A stretch of DNA of 64,000 nt, taken from assembly GCF_009696685.2 (NCBI RefSeq), contig NZ_CP102355.1, positions 2,405,501-2,469,500 of the forward strand, given 5' to 3'. Under the pieces are notes generated by a model. The model was not told the DNA's origin, did not search any database, and worked only from the letters and a program-made list of their open reading frames with translations. Position 1 is the first letter of the stretch. Each line of letters opens with the position of its first letter. Shown here piece by piece: positions 50,125 to 59,361 of the stretch. This DNA is from Paracoccus sp. SMMA_5_TC (GTDB lineage: Bacteria > Pseudomonadota > Alphaproteobacteria > Rhodobacterales > Rhodobacteraceae). Position numbers and translations under genes: made by a program.

Positions 50125-50631
50125 TCATGGCCGGTCACCGACCAAGGCATGCAGGCGCAGCGCGTGGCGGGCGGTCAGGTCCAACCCGCAATTGGCCTGC
50201 GCCAGACTGGCCGTATCCGAAGCGCCGTCCAGCAGCAGCGAATAGCGGCACATTTCCGTGCGATAGCCGACCCAATGGGCCTGCGCCTGTTGCAGGACCG
50301 GCGCCAGAGGCTCGGCCCCCGCATTGGCGCCGTCGCGCTGACGCGCCACTTGCAGGGCCTTTTCCAGCCAGGCGGTCATCAGCATGTCCCATTCGCGCAT
50401 CTCGGCCACGACACAACCCACCAGCCCAGGCGGATCGGCCGTCTGAAGGCTTTCCTGGCATTGACGCGCCGGCGACCCGACGCAGCCGGCAAGGTCGCCA
50501 CGCTGCGATGCCGTGCGATCCAGACAGGCAGACAGCGCGGCGGAGTCATAGGGCACCCGGGCCGGGGCCTGCTCGGCCGTGGCAGACATGGGCAGAGCCA
50601 GCATCAACGCCGGCACCGCCAGCCAACGCAT
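50125..50631 (-). CDS. LprI/DUF1311-type secreted protein
   Basis: This 168-residue protein has a signal peptide ([21 protein letters not shown]). Its mature part carries several Cys and the block LQQAQAHWVGYRTEMCRYS near the end, which fits the lysozyme-inhibitor LprI-like/DUF1311 family. Its start shares a base with the isovaleryl-CoA dehydrogenase stop (TGATG), so it is coupled to that gene although its function looks unrelated. Confidence 0.75.
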   Translation of the reverse strand: MRWLAVPALMLALPMSATAEQAPARVPYDSAALSACLDRTASQRGDLAGCVGSPARQCQESLQTADPPGLVGCVVAEMREWDMLMTAWLEKALQVARQRDGANAGAEPLAPVLQQAQAHWVGYRTEMCRYSLLLDGASDTASLAQANCGLDLTARHALRLHALVGDRP

Positions 50632-51791
50632 CAGGCCAGGTCCATCAGCTGGCGGCCGATCAGCATGCGGCGGATCTCGCTGGTGCCGGCGCCGATTTCC
50701 ATCAGCTTGGCATCACGGAACAGGCGACTGACCACGCTGTCGTTCAGGAAACCCGCCCCACCCAGGGCCTGCACGGCCTGATGCGCCTGCACCATCGCCT
50801 GTTCGCTGGCATAAAGCACCGCGCCCGCCGCATCCTGACGCGTCACCTTGCCGGCATCGCAGGCCTTGGCGACTTCGTAGACATAGGCGCGCGCGGTATT
50901 CAGCGCCACATACATGTCGGCAATCTTGCCCTGCATCAGCTGGAAGGAACCGATCGGCTGGCCGAACTGCTTGCGCTGCTTGACATAGGGCATCACCTCG
51001 TCAAGGCAGGCCGCCATGATGCCGGTGCCAATCCCCGACAGCACCAGACGTTCGTAATCCAGCCCCGACATCAGCACCCGCACGCCGCGGCCTTCCTCGC
51101 CCAGGACGTTCTCGAACGGAACTTCGCAGTTGTCGAAGATCAGCTCGCCCGTGTTCGACCCCCGCATCCCCAGCTTGTCGAAATGCGGCGAGGTCGAAAA
51201 ACCTTTCATCCCCCGTTCCACGATGAAGGCGGTGATCCCCTTGCTGCCAGCCTCGGGATCGGTCTTGGCATAGACTACCAGCGTCTGGGCGTCGGGCGCG
51301 TTGGTGATCCAGTATTTATTGCCGTTCAGCACATAGCGGTCGTTCTTCTTTTCCGCCCGCAGCTTCATGCCGACCACATCGCTGCCCGCACCTTCTTCAG
51401 ACATGGCCAGCGCGCCCACGGCCTTGCCGGAACACAGGTCGGGCAGGTATTTGCGGCGCTGTTCGTCGGTGCCGTTCAGCTTGATCTGGTTCACGCACAG
51501 GTTGGAATGCGCGCCATAGGACAGGCTGACCGAGGCAGAGGCACGGGCGATTTCCTCAACCGCGATCACATGCGCCAGATAGCCCATGCCGGTGCCGCCG
51601 AATTCCTCGGGGACGGTGATGCCCAAAAGCCCCATCTCGCCCATTTCCGGCCAAAGTTCGTTGGGGAATTCGTTGGTGCGGTCAACCTCTGCCGCGATCG
51701 GCTTGACGCGCTCTTGCGCCCAGCGATGCACCATGTCGCGCAGGGCGTTCACATCCTCGCCCAGATCGAATTCCATCCCCGAGGTAAACAT
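50631..51791 (-). CDS. liuA: Isovaleryl-CoA dehydrogenase
   Basis: This FAD enzyme oxidises isovaleryl-CoA to 3-methylcrotonyl-CoA, the first dedicated step after the branched-chain keto acid dehydrogenase. The 386 residues show [41 protein letters not shown] and the C-terminal [35 protein letters not shown]. The cluster supports the substrate. GGAGGG precedes the ATG, and a palindrome lies just upstream. Confidence 0.93.
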   Translation of the reverse strand: MFTSGMEFDLGEDVNALRDMVHRWAQERVKPIAAEVDRTNEFPNELWPEMGEMGLLGITVPEEFGGTGMGYLAHVIAVEEIARASASVSLSYGAHSNLCVNQIKLNGTDEQRRKYLPDLCSGKAVGALAMSEEGAGSDVVGMKLRAEKKNDRYVLNGNKYWITNAPDAQTLVVYAKTDPEAGSKGITAFIVERGMKGFSTSPHFDKLGMRGSNTGELIFDNCEVPFENVLGEEGRGVRVLMSGLDYERLVLSGIGTGIMAACLDEVMPYVKQRKQFGQPIGSFQLMQGKIADMYVALNTARAYVYEVAKACDAGKVTRQDAAGAVLYASEQAMVQAHQAVQALGGAGFLNDSVVSRLFRDAKLMEIGAGTSEIRRMLIGRQLMDLA

Positions 51792-51810
51792 CGGCCAGAC
51801 CCTCCGTTAT

Positions 51811-51824
51811 TGAACGAGCGTTCA
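51811..51824. promoter_or_regulatory. TetR-type operator candidate upstream of isovaleryl-CoA dehydrogenase
   Basis: TGAACG and CGTTCA form a perfect 6-bp inverted repeat around 2 bases, 20-33 bases upstream of the liuA start. AACG-NN-CGTT cores are typical of TetR-family regulators of acyl-CoA metabolism (PaaR type). No such regulator gene is in the window. Confidence 0.45.
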
Positions 51825-51932
51825 TTTCGTGCCGTATGCCATCTGCACGGGGGCTGCGTCAAGCCTGTCGTGCGGCGTGGCGGCAATCCTGCGCGCGAGA
51901 CAGATTCGGCGCAAGCCTTTGCGTGGATTGAC

Positions 51933-52529
51933 ATGACCACCCCAGCGCGCCATCCATCCCCGACAGTCCCGGATGCCGCCATGCCCCCTGCCCCCGAATC
52001 CCGCCTGCTGCTGTTGCGCCATGCGCCGCTTGCGGTTCCGGGACTGGCAGGGCGACGCGATGCGCCTGCCAATTGTGAAAACCATCAGGCGCTGGCCTGG
52101 GCAGCAGCGCAATTGCACAGTGCCGCGACCTTCTGGGCCAGTCCGGCCCTGCGCTGTCGTCAGACCTGCGCCGCAATGGGGATCAAGCCGGAATGGCAAC
52201 CGGCATTGTGGGAACAGGATTTCGGCAGCTGGGAACAGCCCGGCGCAAGCATGCCGGACCTGGGGGCGCTGTCGCACGCCCAATTGGCCGAGCACCGCCC
52301 CCCGGGCGGCGAAAGCTTTCAGGACATGGCCGCACGGGTGCAGCCGGTGCTGCATCAGGCGCGGGGAACGGTGGCGATTGTCGCCCATGCCGGCACCGTG
52401 CGGGCAGCGCTGGCGCTGGCGGTCGGCCCCGCCGCGCTGGCCTTTGCCGTTGAGCCGCTGTCGCTCAGCATCCTGATCCGCACCCCCTTCGGCTGGGGGG
52501 TCGAGGCCGTGAACAGGCTGCACGCATGA
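51933..52529 (+). CDS. Histidine phosphatase family protein (CobC-like)
   Basis: This 198-residue protein has the phosphatase start LLLLRHAPL (RHA rather than RHG), ASPALRCRQTC, WEQDFGSWE, and the second His in VAHAGTVRAAL. Location directly before cobD suggests alpha-ribazole phosphatase in cobalamin assembly. The start at 51933 is uncertain; an ATG at 51981 (MPPAPESRLLLLRH) is also reasonable. Its stop overlaps cobD by ATGA. Confidence 0.82.
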   Translation: MTTPARHPSPTVPDAAMPPAPESRLLLLRHAPLAVPGLAGRRDAPANCENHQALAWAAAQLHSAATFWASPALRCRQTCAAMGIKPEWQPALWEQDFGSWEQPGASMPDLGALSHAQLAEHRPPGGESFQDMAARVQPVLHQARGTVAIVAHAGTVRAALALAVGPAALAFAVEPLSLSILIRTPFGWGVEAVNRLHA

Positions 52530-53467
52530 TCGCCGGCGACACCACGCTGACCATCGCACTTGTCGCCTTGCTGGTCGATGCGCTGATCGGCTGGCCACAG
52601 GCGCTGTATCGCCGTATCGGACATCCGGTGGTCTGGATCGGCCGGCTGATCGCGGCGCTGGACCGGCGCTGGAACCGCGGCCGCGCGCGCGTCCTGCGCG
52701 GGGCGCTGGCGGTGGCGGTCACGGTGGTTGCGGCGCTGTTGCCGGCGCTGGCGCTGAGCTGGGTGTTGCTGCCGCTGCCGGGGGGCGCGGTGTTGCTGGG
52801 GCTGCTGGCATGGCCGCTGGTGGCGGCGCGGTCGCTTCACGACCATGTCGCCGCGGTGGCGCGCCCGCTGGCAGCGGGCAATCTGTCCGCCGCCCGGGCC
52901 GAGGTCGGCAAGATCGTCGGCCGCGACCTGGACGACCAACCCGCGCCCATCGCGCGGGCTGCACTGGAAAGTCTGGCCGAAAACGCCTCGGACGGGGTGG
53001 TGGCGCCGCTGTTCTGGGCAGCGATCGCGGGCCTGCCCGGCATCGCCGCCTACAAGGCGATCAACACCCTCGACTCGATGATCGGCCACCGCAGCCCGCG
53101 CCACCTGCTGTTCGGACGTGTGGCCGCGCGTCTGGACGATCTGGTGAATCTGCCGGCCGCGCGCCTGACGGCGTTGCTGTTGTTGCTGGCATCCCCGCCC
53201 GCAGGCGGCCGCGCTGCCCGCGTCATCTGGCGCGATGCGCGAAGGCACCGCTCGCCCAACGCCGGCTGGCCGGAATCGGCCATGGCGGGCGGGCTGAACG
53301 TGCGCCTGTCGGGGCCCCGCAGCTATCAGGGCGTGCAAAACGACGAACCCTGGCTGAACGGGACCGCCCGCGACCCGGACGCGCAGGCGCTGTGGCGGGG
53401 TCTTGATCTCTATCGCCGAGCCATCGGCCTGCTGGCGCTGGCGCTGCTGGCGCTGCTGCTGGCCTAG
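52526..53467 (+). CDS. cobD: Adenosylcobinamide-phosphate synthase CobD/CbiB
   Basis: This inner-membrane enzyme joins the aminopropanol arm to cobyric acid. The 313-residue protein has LLVDALIGWPQALYRRIGHPVVWIG, ALESLAENASDGVVAPLFW, AYKAINTLDSMIGHRSPR and a hydrophobic C-terminus. It forms a two-gene unit with the CobC-like phosphatase. Its stop shares a CTAG with the convergent hemC stop. Confidence 0.93.
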   Translation: MIAGDTTLTIALVALLVDALIGWPQALYRRIGHPVVWIGRLIAALDRRWNRGRARVLRGALAVAVTVVAALLPALALSWVLLPLPGGAVLLGLLAWPLVAARSLHDHVAAVARPLAAGNLSAARAEVGKIVGRDLDDQPAPIARAALESLAENASDGVVAPLFWAAIAGLPGIAAYKAINTLDSMIGHRSPRHLLFGRVAARLDDLVNLPAARLTALLLLLASPPAGGRAARVIWRDARRHRSPNAGWPESAMAGGLNVRLSGPRSYQGVQNDEPWLNGTARDPDAQALWRGLDLYRRAIGLLALALLALLLA

Positions 53468-54405
53468 GTCCAGTCGAAGAAATCGGCCGGGGCGCGGCCG
53501 CGCAATTCCTCGGCCAGGTCGCGGCCCATGGCGGCGCCGTCGGTGGACAGACCCAGGCGTTCGCCGGCGATCACCTGACTGCCGTCGGGGCGCAGGATCT
53601 CGCCCCGCAGTCGCAACCGGTCCCCCTGCAACTCGGCCAGCCCCGCGATCGGCGTCTGGCACGAACCATCCAGCCGGGCCAGGAACGCACGCTCGGCCGC
53701 CATGCGCAGGGCGCTGTCGGGGTCAGCGATCGGCGCCAGCAGCGCCGCGACACGCGCATCATCGGCCCGCCGTTCCACACCGATGCAGCCCTGGGCCACG
53801 GCGGGCAGCATCTGGTCGGGATCGACGGCGCAGCGGGCGACATCAGTCATGCCCAGCCGCGACAGCCCGGCCATGGCCAGGAACGTTGCCACCGCCACGC
53901 CGTCCTGCAGCTTTTTCAGCCTTGTCTGCACATTGCCCCTGAACTCGACCAGCCGCAGGTCCGGGCGCCGCGCCGCCAGTTGCGCGCGCCGCCGCAGGCT
54001 CGATGATCCCACCACCGCCCCCGGCGGCAGTTCGGCAATGGCGCCGTAGCGGTCGGACACGAAGGCATCGCGCACATCCTCGCGCGGCAGGTAGCAGTCG
54101 ATCACCAGCCCATCCGGCTGCTGGGTGGGCATATCCTTCATCGAATGCACGGCGATGTCGATGTCGCCGCCAGCCAGGGCCTCTTCGATCTCGCGGGTGA
54201 ACAACCCCTTGCCGCCGATGTCCTTCAAGGGCCGGTCAAGGATCCTGTCGCCGGTGGTCTTGATCACCACGATGCGAAAGGCATCCTGGGGCAGGCCATG
54301 GGCCGTCATCAGCCGGTCGCGGGTTTCATGCGCTTGCGCCAAGGCCAGGGCCGAGCCGCGCGTGCCGATGCAAAGGGGGTTCTGGGGATCGGGCATCTGG
54401 GTCAT
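53464..54405 (-). CDS. hemC: Hydroxymethylbilane synthase (porphobilinogen deaminase)
   Basis: HemC joins four porphobilinogens to hydroxymethylbilane for haem, chlorophyll and cobalamin. The 313 residues contain IGTRGSALALAQAHE, HSMKDMPTQQPDGL, SSLRRRAQL and the dipyrromethane-cofactor C249 in LDGSCQTPI. It is divergent from hemE, with 73 bases between. Confidence 0.95.
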   Translation of the reverse strand: MTQMPDPQNPLCIGTRGSALALAQAHETRDRLMTAHGLPQDAFRIVVIKTTGDRILDRPLKDIGGKGLFTREIEEALAGGDIDIAVHSMKDMPTQQPDGLVIDCYLPREDVRDAFVSDRYGAIAELPPGAVVGSSSLRRRAQLAARRPDLRLVEFRGNVQTRLKKLQDGVAVATFLAMAGLSRLGMTDVARCAVDPDQMLPAVAQGCIGVERRADDARVAALLAPIADPDSALRMAAERAFLARLDGSCQTPIAGLAELQGDRLRLRGEILRPDGSQVIAGERLGLSTDGAAMGRDLAEELRGRAPADFFDWT

Positions 54406-54478
54406 GCCCCGGCATTACCGCCGGCGCGCGGCCTTGACAACGGGGACAACCCGGCCATGAAGGGGCCAGAGGTGATCC

Positions 54479-55507
54479 ATGTCCGAAAAAACCATCCTGC
54501 GCGCGCTGAAGGGCGAGCGTCTGCCCGTTCCCCCTGTGTGGATGATGCGCCAGGCGGGGCGCTATCTGCCCGAATATCGTGCGACCCGCGCCCAGGCAGG
54601 CGACTTCCTGTCGCTGTGCTACACGCCCGAACTGGCGGCCGAGGTGACGCTGCAACCGATCCGCCGCTATGGTTTCGACGCGGCGATCCTGTTTGCCGAC
54701 ATCCTGCTGCTGCCCCAGGCACTGGGTGCCAAGCTGTGGTTCGTTACCGGCGAGGGGCCGCGCCTGTCGACCATCACCGATGCCGCCGGCGTGGCGGCGC
54801 TGAAACCGGTCGAGGCGATTCACGACACCCTCAATCCCGTTTATGAAACCCTGCGCATCCTGTCGCGCGAATTGCCGCGCGAAACCACGCTGATCGGTTT
54901 TGCCGGCGCGCCCTGGACAGTGGCGACCTATATGATCGCCGGGCGCGGCACGCCCGATCAAGGCCCCGCACATGCCTTCAAGGCCGCCGACCGCGCCGCC
55001 TTTTCGGCGCTGATCGACCGCATAACCCAGGGCACCATCGAATACCTGTCAGCCCAGATCGAGGCCGGCGCCGAGGTGGTGAAACTGTTCGACAGCTGGG
55101 CCGGCTCGCTCAAGGGCGCGGATTTCGACGATTTCGCCATCGCCCCCGCGCGCCGCATCATCAAGGCGCTGAAGTCGCGCCACCCCGGCATCCCGATCAT
55201 CGCCTTCCCGCGCGAGGCGGGCGCGCGCTACGCCGGATTTGCCCGCGCAACCGGCGCGGATTGCGTGGCGCTGGACAATTCCGTCGCTGCCGAATGGGCA
55301 GCGGCCAATGTCCAGTGCGACGGCTGCGTCCAGGGCAATCTGGACCCGCGCCTGCTGGTGACCGGCGGCCCCCGGCTTCAGGCCGAAACGCGCCGCATCG
55401 TGCAGGCGTTTTCGGGTGGCCCGCACATCTTCAACCTGGGCCACGGCATCACCCCCGATGCCGATCCCGACAACGTGCATCGCATGCTGGCCGCCATTCG
55501 CGGCTAG
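54479..55507 (+). CDS. hemE: Uroporphyrinogen decarboxylase
   Basis: HemE converts uroporphyrinogen III to coproporphyrinogen III. The 342-residue protein has [29 protein letters not shown] and the C-terminal GNLDPRLL and [16 protein letters not shown] blocks. AGAGGTGATCC precedes the ATG. Confidence 0.95.
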   Translation: MSEKTILRALKGERLPVPPVWMMRQAGRYLPEYRATRAQAGDFLSLCYTPELAAEVTLQPIRRYGFDAAILFADILLLPQALGAKLWFVTGEGPRLSTITDAAGVAALKPVEAIHDTLNPVYETLRILSRELPRETTLIGFAGAPWTVATYMIAGRGTPDQGPAHAFKAADRAAFSALIDRITQGTIEYLSAQIEAGAEVVKLFDSWAGSLKGADFDDFAIAPARRIIKALKSRHPGIPIIAFPREAGARYAGFARATGADCVALDNSVAAEWAAANVQCDGCVQGNLDPRLLVTGGPRLQAETRRIVQAFSGGPHIFNLGHGITPDADPDNVHRMLAAIRG

Positions 55508-55528
55508 CCCGGGTCGGCCGGTGCCGTC

Positions 55529-56116
55529 CTAATGGGTCAGCACCGGCAACATCGACAGCACCAGCAACACAGCCATGCTGCGATTGAACAGCCGCAGTCG
55601 CGCCGGCTGTTGCAGCACGCCGCGCAGCCCCTGCCCCAGCACCGTCCAGACCGTGACCGAAGGCAGGTTGACCAGGGTAAAGACCAGCGCCACCACCCAG
55701 GCCCCGCCCGCGCTGGCAGCATAGGCCGACAGCGCCCCCAGCGCCATCATCCAGGCCTTGGGATTGACCCATTGAAAGGCGCAGGCCGCCCAGAAGCTCA
55801 TCGGCCGCGCGGCGACGCGCCCGGCTGTGGGGGCGGAAGCATGCGCGATCTTCCACGCCAGCCACAGCACATAGGCCATGCTGACCCATTTCATTGTCTG
55901 CGCCAGGGCCGGCGATTGCGCGATCAGCCGATCGACACCCAGTCCCAGCAGTGCCACCATCGCCCCAAAGCCCAGCGCGACGCCCAGCAGATGCGGCAGG
56001 CTGCGCCGCAGGCCGAAATTGGCGCCCGAGGTCATCAGCATGATATTGTTCGGCCCCGGCGTGATCGAGGTGGCAAAGGCGAATCCCGCCAGCGCCAGCA
56101 GCACCTGATAGGTCAT
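55529..56116 (-). CDS. LysE/RhtB family amino acid exporter
   Basis: This 195-residue inner-membrane protein with about six hydrophobic segments has the family motif SITPGPNNIMLM near residue 18 and CAFQWVNPKAWMMALGA. It exports an amino acid. The ATG at 56116 follows GGAG. It is divergent from an Lrp-family regulator 81 bases away, the usual arrangement for controlled export. Confidence 0.88.
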   Translation of the reverse strand: MTYQVLLALAGFAFATSITPGPNNIMLMTSGANFGLRRSLPHLLGVALGFGAMVALLGLGVDRLIAQSPALAQTMKWVSMAYVLWLAWKIAHASAPTAGRVAARPMSFWAACAFQWVNPKAWMMALGALSAYAASAGGAWVVALVFTLVNLPSVTVWTVLGQGLRGVLQQPARLRLFNRSMAVLLVLSMLPVLTH

Positions 56117-56197
56117 TGCGCATCTCCATTCGTCCGCGCAATATTGCGGCATCCCGCCCGCAATTCCTGATCTTTCACCACCTCCTTGGAAACATAA

Positions 56198-56659
56198 TTG
56201 CAACCTGATTTCGAAATCGACCAGATTTCCGCGCGGATATTGCGCATCCTGGAACGGCAGGGCCGGATGCCGAATCAACAGCTGGCGGCGGCGGTGGGGC
56301 TGTCGCCCTCGGCCTGCCTGCGAAGGGTGCAGGACCTGGAACGGCGCGGGCTGATCCAGGGCTATCGCGCCGTCCTGTCGCCGGCGGCGCGGCAGGCGGG
56401 CTTTACCGCCTATGTCACCGTCGGCCTGTCGCGCCATTCCAACGAGGCGCAGAAGGCCTTCGAGCGCGCCTGCATCGCCGCGCCGCAGGTGCGCGAATGT
56501 CATAACATCACCGGGTCGGTGGAATATCTGCTGCGCGTCGAAGTGCCCGATCTTGACGCCTATCGCCGCTTTCACATCGAGGTGCTGGGCGCATTCCCCC
56601 AGATCGCCACCATCACCACCCATGTGGTGATGGATTCACCAAAGGACGAGCGCGGCTGA
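56198..56659 (+). CDS. Lrp/AsnC family transcriptional regulator
   Basis: This 153-residue protein has an N-terminal winged helix (about 5-60: NQQLAAAVGLSPSACLRRVQDLERRGLIQGYRAVL) and a C-terminal RAM ligand-binding domain (GSVEYLLRVEVPDLDAYRRF). The start appears to be TTG at 56198. The divergent LysE-type exporter is its likely target, switched on by the exported amino acid. Confidence 0.88.
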   Translation: MQPDFEIDQISARILRILERQGRMPNQQLAAAVGLSPSACLRRVQDLERRGLIQGYRAVLSPAARQAGFTAYVTVGLSRHSNEAQKAFERACIAAPQVRECHNITGSVEYLLRVEVPDLDAYRRFHIEVLGAFPQIATITTHVVMDSPKDERG

Positions 56660-56707
56660 ACCCTCGGGCGCCCTTTCCAGCCCCCGCCGCAGCCGCTACA
56701 AGGGCGC

Positions 56708-58255
56708 ATGACCCAACCCGCGCTTTCCCCCGATCAGGCCGAGGCCTGGGACGCCATTGCCCTTGCGCTGGAACAGGCGGGCGTCGATCTGATTTCCGAG
56801 GAACTGTCGCCGCCTGTCGAAGGCCAGTCCCGGGTGCTGGCGGTGATCGGCAAGGCCGGTTCGGGCAAGACCTTGCTGCTGGCGCAACTGACCAGGGCGC
56901 TGCGCGGCATCGGCGTCGATCTGGTTTCGGGCGATTACGAGGGCAAGCGGCGCAAGGACCGGCGCAGCGTGGCGATCCTGGCGCCCACGAACAAGGCCGC
57001 CTTCGTGCTGCGCACCCGCGGCGTGCCGGCAACCACCATTCACCGCATCCTCTACACCCCCGTCTATGATCCCGACTATGAACGCATCGCCGACTGGCTG
57101 ACCGGTGCGGGCGACCGCCCGAAGGTCGAAGGCGTGATCGAGGGCCTGACCGAGACGGCGCTGGATCGGGCCAAGGCATTCTATGACCAGCACGCCTCGA
57201 TCCCCGGCGCATTGGCGGCGGCCGGGCTGCGGGGTTCGGACTTTATCCGCGGCTGGAAACGACGCGAGGACGGGTTGGACATCGGCCTGATCGACGAGGC
57301 ATCGATGCTGGACGAACGCCAGCTTCAGGACCTGCGCGAAATCTTTCCCGTGCTGATCCTGTTTGGCGATCCGGCACAGCTGGCACCTGTGGGGCAATCG
57401 GGGCAGATGGTGTTCGACCGGCTGCCGGCACCGCAGCGGCTGATGCTGAATCGCATCCACCGCCAACAGGACGACAGCCCCATCCTGGACCTGGCCCATG
57501 CCCTTGCCGACCCCGATCTGGAGTTCGACGGGTTCGAGCGCATGATCCGCGACGCCGCCGCCCGGGATCCGCGCGTGGTCTGGGCCGAACGCGTCGAATC
57601 CGACCTGATGGCGCAAAGCCCGGTCCTGGTGTGGCGCAACATCACCCGCGTCAAGCTGATCCAGGCCTTTCGCGCCGCCTATGGCGCCCCAGGCGATGCC
57701 CTGCTGCCGGGCGAGCCGTTGATCTGCGACGGGCTGGAACTGCCGCTGAAGCATCGCAAGAAGCGCATCGATCTTGAGGCGCGAGGCCTGATCAAGGGCG
57801 CGCAGGTGGTCTATCTGGGGCCGGGACGCAAGCCGGGGTTTTCGCGCCTGCATGTCGTCGGGGCCGAAGATCCGCGCCTTTCCGCCGCCAGCATCGTCAA
57901 GATCGAGACCCCGGATGTCGAGGAACCCTTTATCCCCTATGCCGCGCGCATGGGCGCAACCTTCCTGCACGGCGCGGCCGTGACCATCCACAAGGCCCAG
58001 GGCAGCCAATGGCCGGATGTGCAGGTCTTTGCCCCCGACATTGCCGCGGCCGCCTGGTCGGGCCGCAGCGAGGCCGGCGTGGCGCTGTGGAAACGCCTGG
58101 CCTATGTGGCGATCACCCGCGCGCAGCAGCGGCTGCTGTGGGTCGTCAGGTCGCGACTGGCGCGACCCACCGCGCCGCTGGGGGTCGAGCATCTGGATGC
58201 TCCGGCCGCGCCGCTGGAACTGGTTGCCGCCAGCCCGGACCAGCCGATGGACTGA
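56708..58255 (+). CDS. RecD-like ATP-dependent DNA helicase
   Basis: This 515-residue SF1 helicase has Walker A GKAGSGKT (48-55), Walker B IGLIDEAS (about 197), LFGDPAQLAPVGQSGQ, and C-terminal UvrD_C_2 blocks AVTIHKAQGSQWPDVQVF and AYVAITRAQQRLLW. It resembles stand-alone RecD-like/phage Dda-type helicases rather than the RecD subunit. Its targets are unknown. Confidence 0.87.
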   Translation: MTQPALSPDQAEAWDAIALALEQAGVDLISEELSPPVEGQSRVLAVIGKAGSGKTLLLAQLTRALRGIGVDLVSGDYEGKRRKDRRSVAILAPTNKAAFVLRTRGVPATTIHRILYTPVYDPDYERIADWLTGAGDRPKVEGVIEGLTETALDRAKAFYDQHASIPGALAAAGLRGSDFIRGWKRREDGLDIGLIDEASMLDERQLQDLREIFPVLILFGDPAQLAPVGQSGQMVFDRLPAPQRLMLNRIHRQQDDSPILDLAHALADPDLEFDGFERMIRDAAARDPRVVWAERVESDLMAQSPVLVWRNITRVKLIQAFRAAYGAPGDALLPGEPLICDGLELPLKHRKKRIDLEARGLIKGAQVVYLGPGRKPGFSRLHVVGAEDPRLSAASIVKIETPDVEEPFIPYAARMGATFLHGAAVTIHKAQGSQWPDVQVFAPDIAAAAWSGRSEAGVALWKRLAYVAITRAQQRLLWVVRSRLARPTAPLGVEHLDAPAAPLELVAASPDQPMD

Positions 58256-58264
58256 GCGGGACCG

Positions 58265-58341
58265 CTTACCCCACATGAAATTTATTGTGGCACAAGATGT
58301 TTCTCGCTATCTTACCCCACAATAATTATTCCGTGGGGTAA
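58265..58341. repeat. Direct and inverted repeats in an AT-rich leader
   Basis: CTTACCCCACA occurs at 58265-58275 and again at 58311-58321. The second copy is part of a perfect 9-bp inverted repeat, TTACCCCAC (58312-58320) with GTGGGGTAA (58333-58341), whose spacer is A/T-rich. The first copy contains CCACA paired with TGTGG at 58286-58290. The pattern suggests two operator sites just before the downstream gene. Confidence 0.65.
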
Positions 58342-58344
58342 CCC

Positions 58345-59361
58345 GTGATCCAGAACCTTTCGCCGGTCGCGGTCGCGGCCTGGACCGACCTGCTGCGCCA
58401 TCTCAAGGATGCGGCGGTCAGCGAATTGCGCGGGGTGCCGCGGTTGAAAAAGGTGGGCCAGAAAAGTTACTGGTATGACCATTTCCGTATCGGCGACCGC
58501 ACCATCGACCGCTATATCGGCGAAGACGATGCCGAACTGCGCCAGCGCCTGGAACGGTTGCAAGCCCTGCGCGCGGCCGAACAGGACAGCCAGCCCGAAC
58601 GCGCCCGGCTGATGCGTATCCTGCGGGCCGAAGGTTGCCTGATGACCGACCAAGGCTCGGGTCAGGTGATTTCGGCCATGGCGCGCACCGGCGTGTTCCG
58701 CCTGGGCGGCACGCTGGTCGGAACCCAGGCGTTTCGCTGCTACGAGGGCGAACTGGGGGTGCGGATCGGCTTTGACCAGACCGCGATGACCGACGATATC
58801 GACATCGCCAGCTTTCAGCGCCTGTCGCTGGTGCTGGGCGATCAGGTGACCGAACCACTGGCCGAGGTGTTCCGTGATCTGCGGTTCGAGCCCCTGCCCT
58901 CGGTCGAAGGGCAGCGGGTCTGGCGCTGGCGTCAGGGGCGGCAACAGACGCTGGTCGAATTCCTGACCCCATGTTTCGACGGGAACGAGACCTTGCGCGA
59001 CCTGCCCGCGCTGGGGGTTTCGGCGCAAAGCCTGCATTATCTGAACTATCTGATCGCCCAGCCGATCCGGGTGCCGCTGCTTTATCGCGCCGGCTTCCTG
59101 ATCCAGGTGCCACGGCCGGAACGCTTCGCCATTCACAAGCTGATTGTCGCCGATCGCCGACGCGACGGACCCGAAACGCTCAAGGCGCGCAAGGACCGCG
59201 CACAGGCGCAATTCCTGATCGAGGTGCTGGCCGAGGATCGCCCGGACGACCTGCGCGAAGCCTATGAAACCGCGCTGGCGCAGGGGCCGTCCTGGCGCCG
59301 GCGGCTTGAGGCGACGCTGGCGCGGATGCCGCATCTGCGGCAGCGCCTTCAGGCGCTTTAG
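58345..59361 (+). CDS. GSU2403-family nucleotidyltransferase-fold protein
   Basis: This 338-residue protein matches the GSU2403/NTP_transf_8 family. The nucleotidyltransferase core is in the middle (LGGTLVGTQAFRCYEG, MTDDIDIA with the metal-binding Asp pair). A helical N-terminal part (VGQKSYWYDHFRIGDRTIDRYIG) and an Arg-rich C-terminal helical part flank it. The start is GTG at 58345, 3 bases after the repeat leader. Function is unknown; the fold is shared with toxins such as AbiEii, but no antitoxin lies beside it. Confidence 0.78.
   Translation: MIQNLSPVAVAAWTDLLRHLKDAAVSELRGVPRLKKVGQKSYWYDHFRIGDRTIDRYIGEDDAELRQRLERLQALRAAEQDSQPERARLMRILRAEGCLMTDQGSGQVISAMARTGVFRLGGTLVGTQAFRCYEGELGVRIGFDQTAMTDDIDIASFQRLSLVLGDQVTEPLAEVFRDLRFEPLPSVEGQRVWRWRQGRQQTLVEFLTPCFDGNETLRDLPALGVSAQSLHYLNYLIAQPIRVPLLYRAGFLIQVPRPERFAIHKLIVADRRRDGPETLKARKDRAQAQFLIEVLAEDRPDDLREAYETALAQGPSWRRRLEATLARMPHLRQRLQAL

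Noticed and set aside
48556..50781. Plus-strand frame of 741 codons over the carboxyltransferase gene
   Set aside because: It is antisense to MCC beta, with no family similarity and no ribosome site.
51792..51932. Cobalamin riboswitch before the CobC-like/cobD genes
   Set aside because: No B12 box (GCCACTG-like) or matching fold is visible in the short leader.
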